A DNA stretch of 64,000 nt, from the NCBI GenBank assembly GCA_034509425.1, contig JAVTVJ010000347.1, positions 248,001 to 312,000 of the forward strand, read 5' to 3'. Within the stretch, counting starts at the first letter, position 1. Every line of letters begins with the position of its first letter. This DNA comes from Eopsaltria australis (lineage: Eukaryota; Chordata; Aves; Passeriformes; Petroicidae). The notes beneath the pieces are model-generated. The model did not search any database and was not told where the DNA came from. It worked only from the letters and a program-made list of their open reading frames with translations. The position numbers were made by a program, and so were the translations under genes. Below are positions 27,748 through 40,984 of the stretch, piece after piece.

Positions 27748-30490
27748 AACCTCCTTAGGAACATTGTCTGAGCCAGTCTTAAGAAATTCTTTCCCTCATA
27801 AATAATTATATTTTCACAGAAGCCAGAACTTCTACTGTGACTACCATTCTAAGTAACGCTTTGCAAAATCCTTATCTTCTTAATAAACTTCTTCTCCCTC
27901 CATTACAATGTCATGCATGTATCCCTCAGAGATATTGGAGGCAATCCTCAGCACTGCATGGGTAGTCCAGGGAAATATTGATCTACTTGGGAGACTGGTC
28001 TCTGATCCAGTTTCAAGCTTTGTAATGCTAATAAATATTGTATTTTTTGCTTTTTTTGGGATGGTGTTCAACTTCATGAGCCATTAGTGTATAAAATGTT
28101 TGCCTCTGCAAAGACAGTTGTGCCAGACTTGCCTGTTAGACAGTTTTTTGCATTCTTTACCTTTTGATTGTTAATATTAATTAATAAATTAATATATTCA
28201 CTTCTCTAGTCATAAAAATACAGTGTTTGAAATATACCTTCTGACACGAGGGTTCTGCACTTTTGCTTGAAAGATATTGTCCTGTTGACTGGTTTTTAAG
28301 TTGTGGACTGCTGCTGCAGCATCTGCCCCAGTTACTCCTTGTTTCAAGTTTATGGTCTGCACAACTCTGGGTCTAGTATTTTTTTCATGAGACTGATAGA
28401 AATTGATATTCCTCATAGCAATTTATAGATAAGAAATACATAGTCCCATTCTGGTATGGGGACAGTTTCAGAAGTTCTGTATTGGGACTTTGCTGGATCA
28501 CGTCTGTCTGTGGTTCATGGACCATCTTTGCTGAAGATAAGTTTCATTCATCCCTTCTTCATTGTTATTAGCAGTAAATATTGCCTATTTTCTTTTAATC
28601 AGGTCTACTGGCTTTTTTGTAGCTGTACCTTATATGAAAGAGCACAATCTTCATAGGGTTGAATTTGCTGCAGCAAGCATAAAACAATCCTGATGTGTAG
28701 AACAAGCTGGTTGTTGACAAAATCCTACGCAATTGTAAATAAGTTTCTCTTCACCCCAAGTTGTAGTTGACTGCTACTACACTACTGTAAAACCAAGTAT
28801 TTCATATCTTGTCACTATCTTGTGACTAGGCAGGCTTGTATTGTATTTCATTACAGTAATTTCAGACAGTAATTAATTTGATCCTTTTATTTCAGGCAGA
28901 AACTATTTCGGGGTTACAAGCAGAGTTTTGGGTTCTTAGCTTCTGGAGTAAAAAAAGAGCTCCTCCTTTTAAAGGACTGGGACACTTAGACTCTTAAGTA
29001 GTATCTGACCTTGCTTTTAGTCAGGTAGTGTGGGTAATACAGCAATTCAGATAGGGAGCTTACTGCTCAGTGGTTGACCTATATGACTAGGTGCCACAAA
29101 CTGACCTCCTTTATACTCTTGCACATTCCCTCTGGCTGGACAGGCCATGGCGTTGCTTGCAAGCTGCAAAGTAACTCTTTTGGCCTGGAAAACTCTGTTT
29201 GGGGTGTTTCTTATATGTCACTGCATATGTAAGACAATATTTGATTTATCCTTAATACTGTGGTGACATCCAAGAGAAGAGAGACAAATCAGGCCTGCTT
29301 TACCCAGTCCTTGTGTTGTTAGCCTTCATGGAGGCTTGCTCATGGTTTCAGGAGGGTGGTTCTGGCTCTACCACAGTGGGCAGCTTTGTCCATCCGTTGT
29401 AGGGATGTGTTTCCTTCCTATTTGAATAAGAGCAGTGTAAGTGAGAAGACAGAATCTCCCCTGTGGCTGAGCACATGATTCAGTTTCCTTTTGCATGATG
29501 GCTGCTGTGGGCTCTTCTGGGAGCCCCTTTTGTCCTCCATGGTCGTTTCTGTCACCTGGTCTCCTTTCCTCAGTTCTGTGGCACAACCTTGTGTGTCAGG
29601 AGCACTCCCTGACCTGCTGCTTGACTGGCACCTGTCAAGGGGAGCTAACCAAGGCTCACGGGGTTCATGGTTGTTCTTTCTTAGCATATGATTTCTCCTT
29701 TTAGGATGTCAAATCCCTGTGCATAAAAACACTGTTAATTCTATGTTGCAATAATTAAAAAAAAAAAGCTATTAGAACAATGTCCGTTTATAGTCCAGTA
29801 ATATTTTCAAAGACTAAAAATATATCCTACCTTGGATGGAGAGTAAAATTTTGTTCTGGCAACCCCAGTGGTGGTAATCAATCCCTCTGCCTGAGACAGG
29901 CAGGTGGCATGTCACTCAGCCTGCTTCCCTTTCTGTCATCCTTCTTCTGTTGCCTTGTGTTCCCTGTCTTGGCTCACATTAGACTCCTTTAGGTTATATT
30001 TCATGATACGTCAAGTTTGGTGATAATTTTTAGATCTTGTGATCCTTTCATCTTTAGATGAAAGAAAATAAGAACAAATAATTAAATATTGCAAATATTG
30101 TATTTAAATAACAGATGTGTAAAATCCATCATGACTATTTCGTTTATTTCCAAGGAGTGTTTTGGCATTTTCAGAGCTTTGTATTGACTTTGCTTTTTGA
30201 AATCCTTCTTCACCTTGAATGACTTCAGTGACTATGCTGAAACAACTAACTGCACTCCCCTTCCTCCCTTGCTTTTGTTGCTCTCTGTGGTTGCTCCAGT
30301 GGCTTTTTCTTGAAAGGAGTCCTCCTTGTCCTTATTTTCCTTACTTCTTTGAGATTGTGATGGCTCCTTGATGGTCTTATCTCCCATTCAGGATTTCTGG
30401 TCAGTCTGATTTATCCTAGTGACATCTGTACTGAAGATGGTTCAGAATTCCCTGTTGTATTGGCACACAAACTTCTGCATGTTCAATCAC

Positions 30491-30503
30491 TTTTTTTTTT
30501 TTT
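30491..30503. repeat. T13 homopolymer
   Basis: A T run followed by gcccctcag, a chance resemblance to a splice acceptor. No open, recognisable exon follows. Confidence 0.9.
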
Positions 30504-33375
30504 GCCCCTCAGCCTCTAAGGCTGAAACATGTGATTCTTCTCTCAATCTCTTATTCTCAGACCATGGAGTGGTTCTGGAAACTTGCCTTTCTTTCTGTGC
30601 ATGCAGCATAAGCTTTCCTCCAGAGATGTCTGAGTCCTGTACTGACTGCCACAGGATCTATCTTTATAACTCTCCAGATGCTAAGCTTAGCCAGTCATTT
30701 CAACATTCATTTTTACTGAAATAATTATCTTTGTATATTGCTGTCCTGGAATCCTCTTCTTGCACTATTTAATGTACTAGCTTCTTATCTTTATCTCCAG
30801 TACCACTCACAGCTCTCTCTGCCGTATCATTTCTCATTCCTCAAATTTTCATGTTCTTCAGACAGTACCATTTTCAAAACTCCCTTTGCTTGTAGTTCTT
30901 GTGTTCGTTCTTTATCAGCTGCTCTTTATGCACGGCAATGAATTCTCAGAGCTGACCTTTTCATCTCCTTTGAAACCTTAAAATCATCATCTGTGGTGAC
31001 ACTTCTCTTACCTATTAGACAGCATGGAGCTGCTATTCACAGGAAGTTATCAGAGGTCGGTAAAGGAGTTTAGGTGTCCCAAACTCCAGGTGATCAAAAG
31101 AGCAACAGTGTCTCAGCTCCTTTAGTGCTGCCTTGGTGCCTTGCACTGCACCACTGGCTGTGGTGGTGCAGTTGGATGGGAAGGTGCATTTAGGTGCTTA
31201 TTGTAAATTTAATAAAGAAACAGGTGCCTGCCCTCATATCATCCTGAAGCCCCCCTGACCCCTTGTTCAATAACCTTTAATACTATCTCAGGACTGATAA
31301 ATTTTGCATCATCATAATGGATGATTCAAATGGTACTGCATTTTCTTAATCAATGCAGCCATGAGTATGGGAAGAAAATGGTTAATTGAATAAAATATGC
31401 CACTTTAATTGGGTGTGTATTTGTGGAAATTCACTTTTGAAGTGGTAATTATTTCAGGATGATTTGTATCTAATTAATTAACACTATAATTCCTTTTTTT
31501 ATCCTAAGTTCACAGCTCTTACATTAACTTAATCATATCAGCATGGCCACACAGAGAAATTATGTGGTTTGCCTCTTTTACTAGCATATGTGGGTTGTTT
31601 CATTAAGAATAGAAAATTTGTGATCATACAGAACTTTCACAGCTCTCTGTAAAGTTAAAGGTAGAAATACATTTTGATATAGATTGTGAATATGTATTTT
31701 AAGTCTGCCTTAAATGGGAAGATGCAGAAATTGGATAAATACTCAGCAAATTTGCAAGCTCTCTGAAATCTAGGATAGGAATTTAAGATGGGAAAGATAA
31801 TTTGATGATCAGGGCCACCTGTCTGCCCAGGTAGACTTCTCTCCCCCACCCTCCTAGCATGCTGTTTCCAGTTGCTTTCCATTGCTTTTCCAGATGGTTG
31901 TCCAGCTGTATATGCTGTATAGAAACTCTGTATTCAGTACAGCAACCCTATGTGTGAAAAGCAGTCACGTGTCAGTCTTTAATAACTTCCCCATTTTTCT
32001 ACTAAAGATCATTTTGTTCATCTCAGCATGACAGTTCAGTCAATTGGCTTCTCTTTACATGAATGAAAAAGATGTTTTGCTGAGAAGTCTTTATGAACTG
32101 GATTAAGACTGTAGGTATTCCCAGTGAAACAATATGCTCAAACCAGTTCAATTGAGTGGAAGTAATTAAGTATTTTAAGTTTGTGTGGTAATCAAGAAAA
32201 GCAGGCAATGAAATTTCCAAATTACTGTACACTTGTGTTAAAAATAAAATGTGTTCTTTGGGTCAAGTATTTAGATTAAATTGGCTGGGATACTTTTATA
32301 TTTTAATATATTGCTCTTTTTAATGTGAGTTGACGATACATTTCTGGAAATCTGATAGTGGTTTCAAGCCATGTGTGTGTTCTTTGTCTTCTTACAACAC
32401 AGAAAACATCCAAGTAGTTATTTTTACATTTCTTTGTCGTGAGAGAGAATCTTTCATTGTTCATGAAACTGAAGGGAGAACAGTGGGTGAGTGTGCTGGT
32501 GGAGATGAATGAAGCACAGTATCATATATGTCCGTGGGGTAAACATCAGCTGGTGAGATTTTTTTTTAATGCTCAATGATTTTGATTCTTGTTCCCATTA
32601 TTTTGATGTCGTATGCAAACCAAATTACTCTCCTTTAATGTAAGTGTATCAAAGAGTTTCAAGATCAGAGGAGGGAGAAAGACCTACTAATTTAGCCAAA
32701 CCTAGCAGCACAGATCTCTGCTTGTACCTCCTCTTTTCCAGCTCTCTTGAGTCTGTTAGTGAGTATATTCATGTACTTTGTATGGTACATTGAAATTTCA
32801 CAGTCTCAGCTGGTACTGAGGAAATGGCCCTGTGGGCTGTGCTGTTCAGAGGCTGAGTGTGTCACGTGGAAATGTTGCTGCTCTCCCTCCAGTTCTGCTC
32901 TGCGGCAGTCTGGAGCCAGTACTGTCATGCTAGCACAGGGCTTGAGAGGCTGGCTGAACAGTTTGCAAAGGGAATGCTATTCTGGCTCTTCTTTTCTTCT
33001 CTCAGGACCTTTACATGGATTTCTTGGAGCATGTCCCACTGCTTTTCTCCAAGGGAGAGTATAAAAAACAAAGCAGAAGGACTTGATCAAAGGACAGAAA
33101 TGCACTAAATCAGCATAGATCTCCACTACCTTGTGGGGATTTGGGGAAAATGCCTGCAGTTTTCTTAGTGCAGTGATGCTTACTGCTGTGACCTGAGTTT
33201 GCACTGGATTGATGAAATCGGCTTTAGTCTCATAAACCATTGTTGTTTGGTTAGACAGGTATTTCCTGTGTGCAATTTCTGTTAAAACTTGGATCACCAT
33301 TTCAAAATATCTAAGCTGTCATGTGATGGTGTAGAAACTCATTGTTAATTTGTGTTAGAACTTCACTGATCACTT

Positions 33376-33412
33376 ACAAAAACCCCCAAACAACCAAAAA
33401 ACAACCACCAAA
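33376..33412. repeat. A/C-rich tract flanking the probable LTR
   Basis: Runs of aaaaacccccaaacaaccaa abut the outer edge of the LTR-like sequence. In the element's own (minus) orientation this is a G/T-rich stretch just beyond its CA end. Confidence 0.6.
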
Positions 33413-33879
33413 TGTTATGATCTGGTGAGAGCTGCCTGTGCCCAAAATAAGGTGAGAATGAGATCGCATGCTGAAGTCAATAATACAGGTTTTATTTAAC
33501 AGTAAATGTGAGGTAGAGAGATAGAAATAGTATAGGTGGGGGGAAGAGAGAGAGAGTGAATAAAAGCAAGACAGATTAAGCAGAAGGTAGTTACCACCCA
33601 TGTATCCAGTGCCATCCGTTGGTCCTTCTTCACCCTGGGCTTCCTGCTGGTAGGGGTACATTTTGGAAAACAAAGGAGTTAATGCTCATTGGCTACACAT
33701 TTATCTTATTCTATTGGCTAGTGTTAATTAGTCTCTTGCTCAGTCTTTCTCTTATTTTGAGTTGGTGGTTGTGATTTCCCACTGCCAGAATTACCTGTTA
33801 CCCAGTCTGAGCTGACTTCAGCGCTGTTGCTGAGCTGGCTTTCCTTGTGGCCCATAAATTCTGCCATTGTCAGTGTCCA
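33413..33879 (-). mobile_element. Probable endogenous retrovirus LTR, minus orientation
   Basis: Read on the minus strand, the sequence has the order of signals expected of an LTR. CCAAT motifs occur as gccaatag and gccaatgag, about 160-200 bp before an AATAAA polyadenylation signal (within gttaaataaaacc). A further stretch of about 80 bp ends in gatcataaca, the CA terminus. On the + strand the outer edge is therefore TGTTATGATC at 33413. The other boundary is uncertain: I place it at TG next to an A/G-rich run (ggggcagaagaa on the minus strand), which could be a polypurine tract; the LTR-like sequence may extend further. No matching target-site duplication or second LTR was found. The family is not identified and no viral protein is intact. 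Confidence 0.5.
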
Positions 33880-34307
33880 TTCTTCTGCCCCAGCTTTGTT
33901 TACCTCCCTCTAGGCCTGAGATACACTTGGACAATAATACCACCTTTCTTATCTCAAGTTCCTGTCACGATGGCTTCACTTACAGTCCGAGTTTCAGGTA
34001 TCCACAGAGGCATATTGTGGGGGGGCTTCAGTGGTGGTTGGTGGTCACAGCTGCCACCTGTCCTATCACTTCATTTGGTGATAGGTGTATGAGCAATTGC
34101 TTCTTCACAGGGTTTGCCACAGTGGGAATTTTTGTCTGGATGCATTACCCAGGATGTGCTAGCCATACCTCCTTCCACCCGGTGTGGAGCTGTCACTCCA
34201 TTCTGTGCTTATCTCATGGCAAAGTCTTTGTGTGGCCTAAACCATGTTTGAGGCAGGCAATTGTGATGTTAAAGTCCTTACATCAAGCACACAATTTTTT
34301 TTTTTTT
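33880..34307 (-). mobile_element. Possible internal remnant of the same retroelement
   Basis: About 400 bp adjoining the probable LTR on its upstream (minus-strand) side and ending at a T13 run. Composition is higher in GC than the flanks. No intact reading frame on the element's strand and no recognisable retroviral domain; the 150-codon open frame at 33867-34319 is on the opposite strand. It could equally be part of a longer LTR or unrelated intron. Confidence 0.25.
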
Positions 34308-37300
34308 AAATTGGTTTGAATTCTGATTGGAGAGGTAATTTAACATGGAGTGATACAGTCACAAGTCAAGAGGTGCTACAATAGAATTTGCAGTACAAGG
34401 TATTGTCTTCTGAGTTTTTTGTTGGACTACATACAGGCTGTATGTGTCTTGGTAGGTGGATGTGACATTTTCACATGGGCCTTCTGTTTCATTTAAAAGG
34501 AAGAAGTCAAATAATACTGAAAACTGAATCAAATTGGAAACCAATTATCTTCATGATAGTTTTCTAGTATTGCTAGCTGCCATCTGTGCAGTTCTACTTC
34601 GATGGGCTCTTTGTAATAGTTAAACATGTGTCCTACTATGTGGCTGGAGGGAGAGGTCTGCACAAAAGGAAATACTGTAGAAGGTCACTGAGCTTTGGGA
34701 GTTTTGTTCACAAGATATTGTGCTAATGCAGTACTTGTCTAGGAGTGACTCTCTGGGCATAGAAGAACTAGACGTGGAGCTCTGCAGCGCTCCAGAGGAC
34801 AAGAATGTTTTCTTGTGTGACTTCATTTAATCTGAATTGCTTAATGATGTTTTTTTAAATGCCTAAATAAGAAAGCTGAATGCTCTATTTACTTCTTTTT
34901 TTCCTTCCTAAGTGTGGATCAGGCTTATAGGTAACCACTATTGATTTATTATCTCTTTCGTGTATCTCCTGTGGTCTGTTTGTTGTTTAATTCTTCAGCT
35001 ATCAGTTTTGAGGAACTGGGACCCTTGTTTCATTTATGATTCTAAATCTTTTGCAACACTCACTGCTGGAACTGGAAAAAACACTAGAGGAAATGCTTTT
35101 TGAACTTAATTTCATGTCTCTCTTCTGGTTTTTGAAGCAGCTACTTAACCATGCCAAAGGGTTGACTGAGATTGTAGGAATTTTGAAGACATCCCTCAGG
35201 GTTCCTCTTGGTTTTGATGTATGTGCACACACTGAGATTTAGCAATATTTCTTCCATATGGTTGTGGAAATTCTTAATTTACATTCTTGCAAATGATACC
35301 AGAAGTATAGCTCTTGTTCCAGTAGTTTAAATTTTACATATTATCTTCTGCATGGGATGGTAAAGCCAGGCAGTTTTAATGTAGTGTTTCAGACGTAGGA
35401 CAGCTGAGCTCTTCATCCTGCTTCAAGCATAGATGTAAAGTAGTGGCAGAAAATGGTCCAAGTGAAAATTTGAGTGCAGTTTCCTATTGAGCCAGATGGG
35501 TGTGCAATTAGCAAATTGTTGAATGTTGTCCGGACCAAAAGTGTTTATTTGCCGCCTGTTGTAGTTTCATGTTCATCTGCATTTGTAGGGTTGAGGTGTG
35601 GTGTATTACAGAATATCACAAACTTGAATGACGAGCCAATTATTCTTGTAGTTTAGATTTTTTGTGTGATTTTTGTCTGCACATGGTCTTGATTTTGATT
35701 TTGGAGGTGGTTATAGCTCTGTCAGGATCAATGGAAGTTTGGTGATGGGTCATTCATCTGCACTTAAGATTAAACTCCGCCTCCAAAAATATCAAAAAGT
35801 CTTATTTTGTTTTTAACAAACTATAAACACTATTCTGTGTTGTGCCTTCAGACTTCTTGTTTCAGCAAATATCTCTTGATATTGGTTATGTCAGTCTGGA
35901 TTATGAATGTTGATGTTAATCAAACCCATCTGACATTCATGCTGTCATGCATGATCTGATACACTTGGGAAGCAGCGACTTTGGAAACCAGGAAGGGTTT
36001 AGCCACAGCAGTTGTTCATAAGCTGAAAAAATCTGTCTGTGGCCTGAAGTGTGAATTCATGGTCCCAAGTACAACTGGTTTACTACAGTTACTCAAAATA
36101 GGTTGTTAAAGGATGTCCAGAGTCTGTCAGCAGGAGTCTGAGGTCTTCCATGTGTCCAGGAAGCAAGTACCCAAGCCATGTGGGCAGCTTGATCTCCCTG
36201 GACTCCAGAGAAGTCTTCTCCTTCTGGTTGACTCTTGGAGCTCTTTCTGCTAGATCTGTGTCTTACATAGACTCAGGGAACTGCACTTATTTGTTTACAG
36301 AATTGTTTCTTTTGTGTAAGAAAGAAACCATGAACTGGTGTGTGTGCAGCTGGAGGGGATGGTGCAGCTAATGGTATGATTTTATTGTTGAGTCTGTATA
36401 TGAGAACCTGATAAGCTCATCTAATAATTTAATAGATTATTGTGGGCATGAGAGTCTAAATGTTGGATTTGATTTTACAGCAAGGTAGCAACATATCTTT
36501 GAGACAGCACTGTATTTTACAAAGCCTTTTACAAGAACAAATAGAACAGTTTACATGTGAGTAAGGACTTTTTTTATTTCATAAGTCTTTTGATTTCACT
36601 GCAAGTATACTACTAACATATCAAAGCAATTAGTTTCAGATTTTAATAGATAGACATATTAATCTAACAGATTATCCTGATACTCAATTGTGAAGAATTG
36701 TAGAGGTTCTAAGTATCCTTCCCGATCACAGCATTTAAACTCCTGTAGTATTTTAAGTCTTCTCCCTATGAATTAATCTGCACTTCTGTTTCATTCCTTT
36801 GCTTGGAAGTCTGGGAAGCTGCTGAACTGGGTCACTGGAGTTGGGAGGACAAACATGCATCAAGTAAAGCACAGATGAAAAGACAATATCTTTGGATTAT
36901 GTTTGCAGCTGTTGCATTCAAGACAACTTCATTGGGAAGCCCACTTAAGTGATGACTGAATGAAATACAAAAAAAATGCTGAAGTTGCCCAGTTTATTTT
37001 CAGTCCTTGTAATTTTTATTATGTGTTTTCCTCCAACTTTTATAAGGCTTGCCAGTCTTTGATGCATTTGTCTGTTGTCAAATTTAGTTCATATTCAGCC
37101 TACCAGTTACATTGCTCATTTCTTTAAAGAACAATTTTCCTGAAAACATTTACATTTTTATAGCTGAATGCATACTCACAGAAATGATGTGACAAGTAGA
37201 ATTTCCAATACTATTTTGTAAAAGAGAAATTAAAATATTCTGTTTGAAAAATATGTTAGAGATTCTAAACATTTTTTTATTTAATGAAGGCTGAACCTTA

Positions 37301-40300
37301 ATGACATAGAAGCTCATGTGGGCTTTACTTAGTGAAATTTAGCTGTTAGCTTCATGATGAGGTCTGAGTTTCATCTTACTTGTCTGAAATTCCAGGAAAA
37401 CCATGTCATTTCTAGTTCATCTTCAGCTCTTAGTGTGTATAGTGTATAGTTCACAGTTTAATAAAAATGGAGCATGAAGGGGAATTGGATTTTAGAATAA
37501 ATGGGCAAAACTTTTTATTCTGATTCATCCTTATAATCAGACCAGCTGTATATGTGACCTTTCATCCCAAAGTGTAAGAGTTTTGGTTGGTTTTTGAGGG
37601 GAAATGAAACTAGACAGACTTAAATTCTTCACAGACTAACTGGAGCAACCGAATTAGAAGATCTAAATTGAAGCTTGTATTTCATTGCTCTTTAAGTTAA
37701 CAATGCAAAGCTTAGGATAAGTGTAAATTTGAAATTCTTCCATAACTATGTGCACACCTGATGTGACATGACATATAAAGTCTTTATATGAAGCTTTATG
37801 GGAGTTGATTCGATTAGGAGAATGTAGAAGAGGAGCCACGCTTTTGAAAGAACCTTGCCAAATCAATGCAGACCTCATCAGAGGGCAGTAGTTGAGTGGG
37901 ATACATTTTCTGGAAAAACACAGGATAGATTAATCCAACTGTCAAATTTCAGTTTGTGAGGGCAGCAGTTGACTGTGTCAAACATTGGGGAAGCCCAGTT
38001 TCACATCACCAGTGTCCCCCTCTGAGGGCAGCTGTAGTGAATGCCTTGGTCACAATACCAGGAGGATCCAGTGGGACTTCGCCCATCCTTGGGTGGTGTG
38101 TGGTTAAAAGTATTGCTAGCAGTGGCGGAAACACCAGAACATAATGCAAGCTTTTGTTCAAGAGTTTAAACATAAATAAAAAATGTCTTGGATGTGAGAA
38201 TTTTCTCTTATGTTATTCTGGTTGCTGATGGAAACCTTGCATGCATAACCTAACTTTCCCCTGTGGCACTGCATCAGTTGGAAATTTCAGATATGTGGGA
38301 GTAGCACAGTGAGAAGGGAGCTCCTTGTGCTTCATCTTTTTCTCTGAAAAGCTGCATGTGTGTATATGCAGCAGCAGCATCTTTCATGCCTCTTTGTGCA
38401 TGTGTGGACCACATAAGTGGTAGTTGAAACTTCCCATCCCTAGGCCAGATGAGTTGGAGCTTGAAGCTTGTCATGAATGTGGAAGTGATGGAATAAGCAG
38501 AAATTGGGAAGGAGAAATGAAATAATTTCACCTGAATGAATAAGACTTTAAAAGCAGGGTTTAGGTTTTCATTATTTGTAAGTGAGCCAATAGATTTCAA
38601 GAGTTTGTGCCTTACTTATGAATGCCTAACAGCATACATTTTTGCTTGTATTTCTTAAATAGTAGGCTACATCCTAAGTGTAAGGATCCTTGTGTACTGC
38701 TTGTCTGTCCTCTTGGGATTTTTTTTTGACATTTCTTTCAACTGGATGAGACCCCATCATCATGTCTTATCTGAAATCGCTTTCCCAGATTTCACTATCA
38801 AGACTTATTAAATATATGTGTATATTTACATATATATAGTTTGAATTCTTCCTTCTCACATGTGGACCATGCCTCTCCCTCGCTCCATGCCCATACTTTC
38901 TTCTTCAATATTTAAACTGTATACCTTAGCGGTCTGTCTCTAGTCATCCACTTATTTTGTATTTGGCTGACAAGGCTCCATTCAGTCCTTCTAAAAACAG
39001 AAAAGTGATGTGATGTTGACAAATTCCTACAAACTTTAAACATTATTCCCTAAGGTGTCCTGATAAATGAATACCAACAGCGACACAAAGGAAATATTAT
39101 GAGTTCTGATTTCATGAATCCAAGGGGAAGCTGATCAAATTAAAAAATATTACAGAGGAGGTAAAATATGAAATGTTGCTTTTAAGCTTGACAGATGTCT
39201 CCTACTCAACAGCTGATTTAAAAATAGCACCATTCTACATTAAAATGTATAAAGTATTCTTTTGAAATATAAAACATAAAACACTACCTGTAGCAAAATA
39301 TCCTGTTAGAGGAAACAAATTCCTAAAAAGAAGCTGGATTCTCATGTGAGCTTGCTGTGAGAAAACTGTCATATTTGCCCAGGACTCTTGAAGGTGAAGA
39401 TTACGAGAACCTAATTTTTCATGATAAATTCTAAATATACGTTGCAATTTTGGTTCTCTGTCACTTTAAGTAGTTAAGTATTTCATAGAGGTTTGGATTT
39501 GGTCCTGGAACAATCACACTTATAGACTAATTTATCTTGACTCCTGTTGTGAGGTTGAATATACAAAATCACCTAGCCTTTACATTTATTTTTTTCAGAA
39601 TTTTTTAGCATTTCTACAGGACCTTACCATAGCTTGATAATTTAACAGTATGAAGGGTATAAATATATATTTATCATGGGAAGGGCATTGCTAAAGTATG
39701 TAAGATTTTACATGCTCTGTCTTAATGGAAGTTTGTCACAACAGCAGACAGTTCATAGCATTGATCAGTACTCATACAATTTCATAATGGAGTTTTATTT
39801 TATTTGCTCCTAAATTGATCTAGGTAGGGCTATAATTAAGAATACTCACTAATTATATGAAAGATGATTACCTATTATTATGATTATTCAGCCCTTCCCT
39901 ATGGAAAAACCTGTAGTTTCTACTTTCCAAACTTGCCTTTTAATTGAGTTTGAACTGAGATTTTACCTTTCTGGAGACTGTTTCAGATGGTGACAGGTTT
40001 GTTTAACGTCCCCCAGTTCCTAATGAATGAGGAAGAATGAATATTTGGTACAGATGTGGAAGGCCTGGGAGAAGTTAAGATCAAGTTTGGATGAGCAGGA
40101 GCCTCCAAGATAAGGTGTTTTAGCACAGACTGAAGAATTGGATTTGTTCCCTATTTCTGACATATATTGTGGTTCTGGATAATGCCCTAAAACAAATGTT
40201 TTCCCAAGAGATAGATGCATTAATTATGATCTATTTTCTGACTGTGATGTTGGAGACACCAGGGTCTAGCTTAAAGAAGGAATGCTAGCAATACCAGAGG

Positions 40301-40980
40301 AAAACCTTTCATGAACTGAATTTTGTGTTCAGAGCTTGAAAAATGATGAATGAATTGGTGCTCCATATTCAACAACAACATGAAATACATTATTGAACAA
40401 CTGTTCCTTAAGCAAGCAGCATTTCTTCTATGCTATAGACATTAGTTTCCTAAAAAAGTACTAAACAATACAATGCATATTATAAACAGCAACAATACGT
40501 GTAGAAAAACGAGTACATTTGTATATGAGTATAAATATGAGTGAGTTAGGTGAATATTATATGAGTTTTCTTATGTAAATATAGGAAAACCACCTATCAG
40601 GGCTTTTGTAAATACCTGGGCAAATGTAGAAAAACCTGTTGACTATCTGGCCATTCATGTATGCAAATAAATATCAGCAGAGAAACAAATGTAACTTAGC
40701 AATGCCAAAAGCTGCCTAAGAAAAGACTCTTTCTAAGTCTGTCACTAGGTGTAGGAATTCCAGATTTTGATATTGTCACCATTAGAATGAAGAAAGCAGC
40801 ATGGAAATTGGCAGCTCATCTGGAGAGTAAGGAGTTCATATTCCTGCACTCATTTTGCATTTCCTTACATCAATGTGGAGATGAGCACATTGTTCTGCTC
40901 ATTCAAGCTGGTGGCATCTGGTGTGGTTGCTCAGAAGATTTCAGATTTGTCTTCAAGTAGAGAGGAGCACTCAGTGGCTT
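34308..40980. other. DST: Intron sequence without recognised gene
   Basis: AT-rich intron with no supported exon. Only short AT-rich simple tracts were seen, for example alternating TA/TG around 38815-38840. Open frames are all under 110 codons and unremarkable. Confidence 0.6.
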
Positions 40981-40984
40981 CTAC

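Larger units (their letters stand above)
3181..33360. other. DST: Intron sequence without recognised gene
   Basis: About 30 kb of AT-rich intron. Apart from the GC-rich blocks at 4.9 and 25.6 kb, the G-run cluster at 24.95 kb and the simple repeats listed, I see no coding exon, RNA gene or datable transposon. Moderately GC-rich patches around 6880-7010, 8000-8450, 29480-29680 and 32810-33060 give short open frames in several overlapping frames, with no recognisable protein family. Strongly decayed CR1 remnants may be present but could not be called by eye. Confidence 0.6.

Noticed and set aside
27476..27805. 109-codon open frame containing a Cys-rich part and EDVKERIKYR, which loosely recalls the end of a known DST alternative first exon
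   Set aside because: The resemblance is a few residues only. The frame runs into a T14 tract, there is no donor site in the needed phase, and the upstream residues do not fit.
30491..30512. T13 followed by gcccctcag resembling a splice acceptor
   Set aside because: The following sequence has no recognisable coding content or paired donor.
33867..34319. 150-codon open frame on the + strand
   Set aside because: Lies antisense to the probable LTR and its flank, ends at a poly-T run, and has no recognisable domain.
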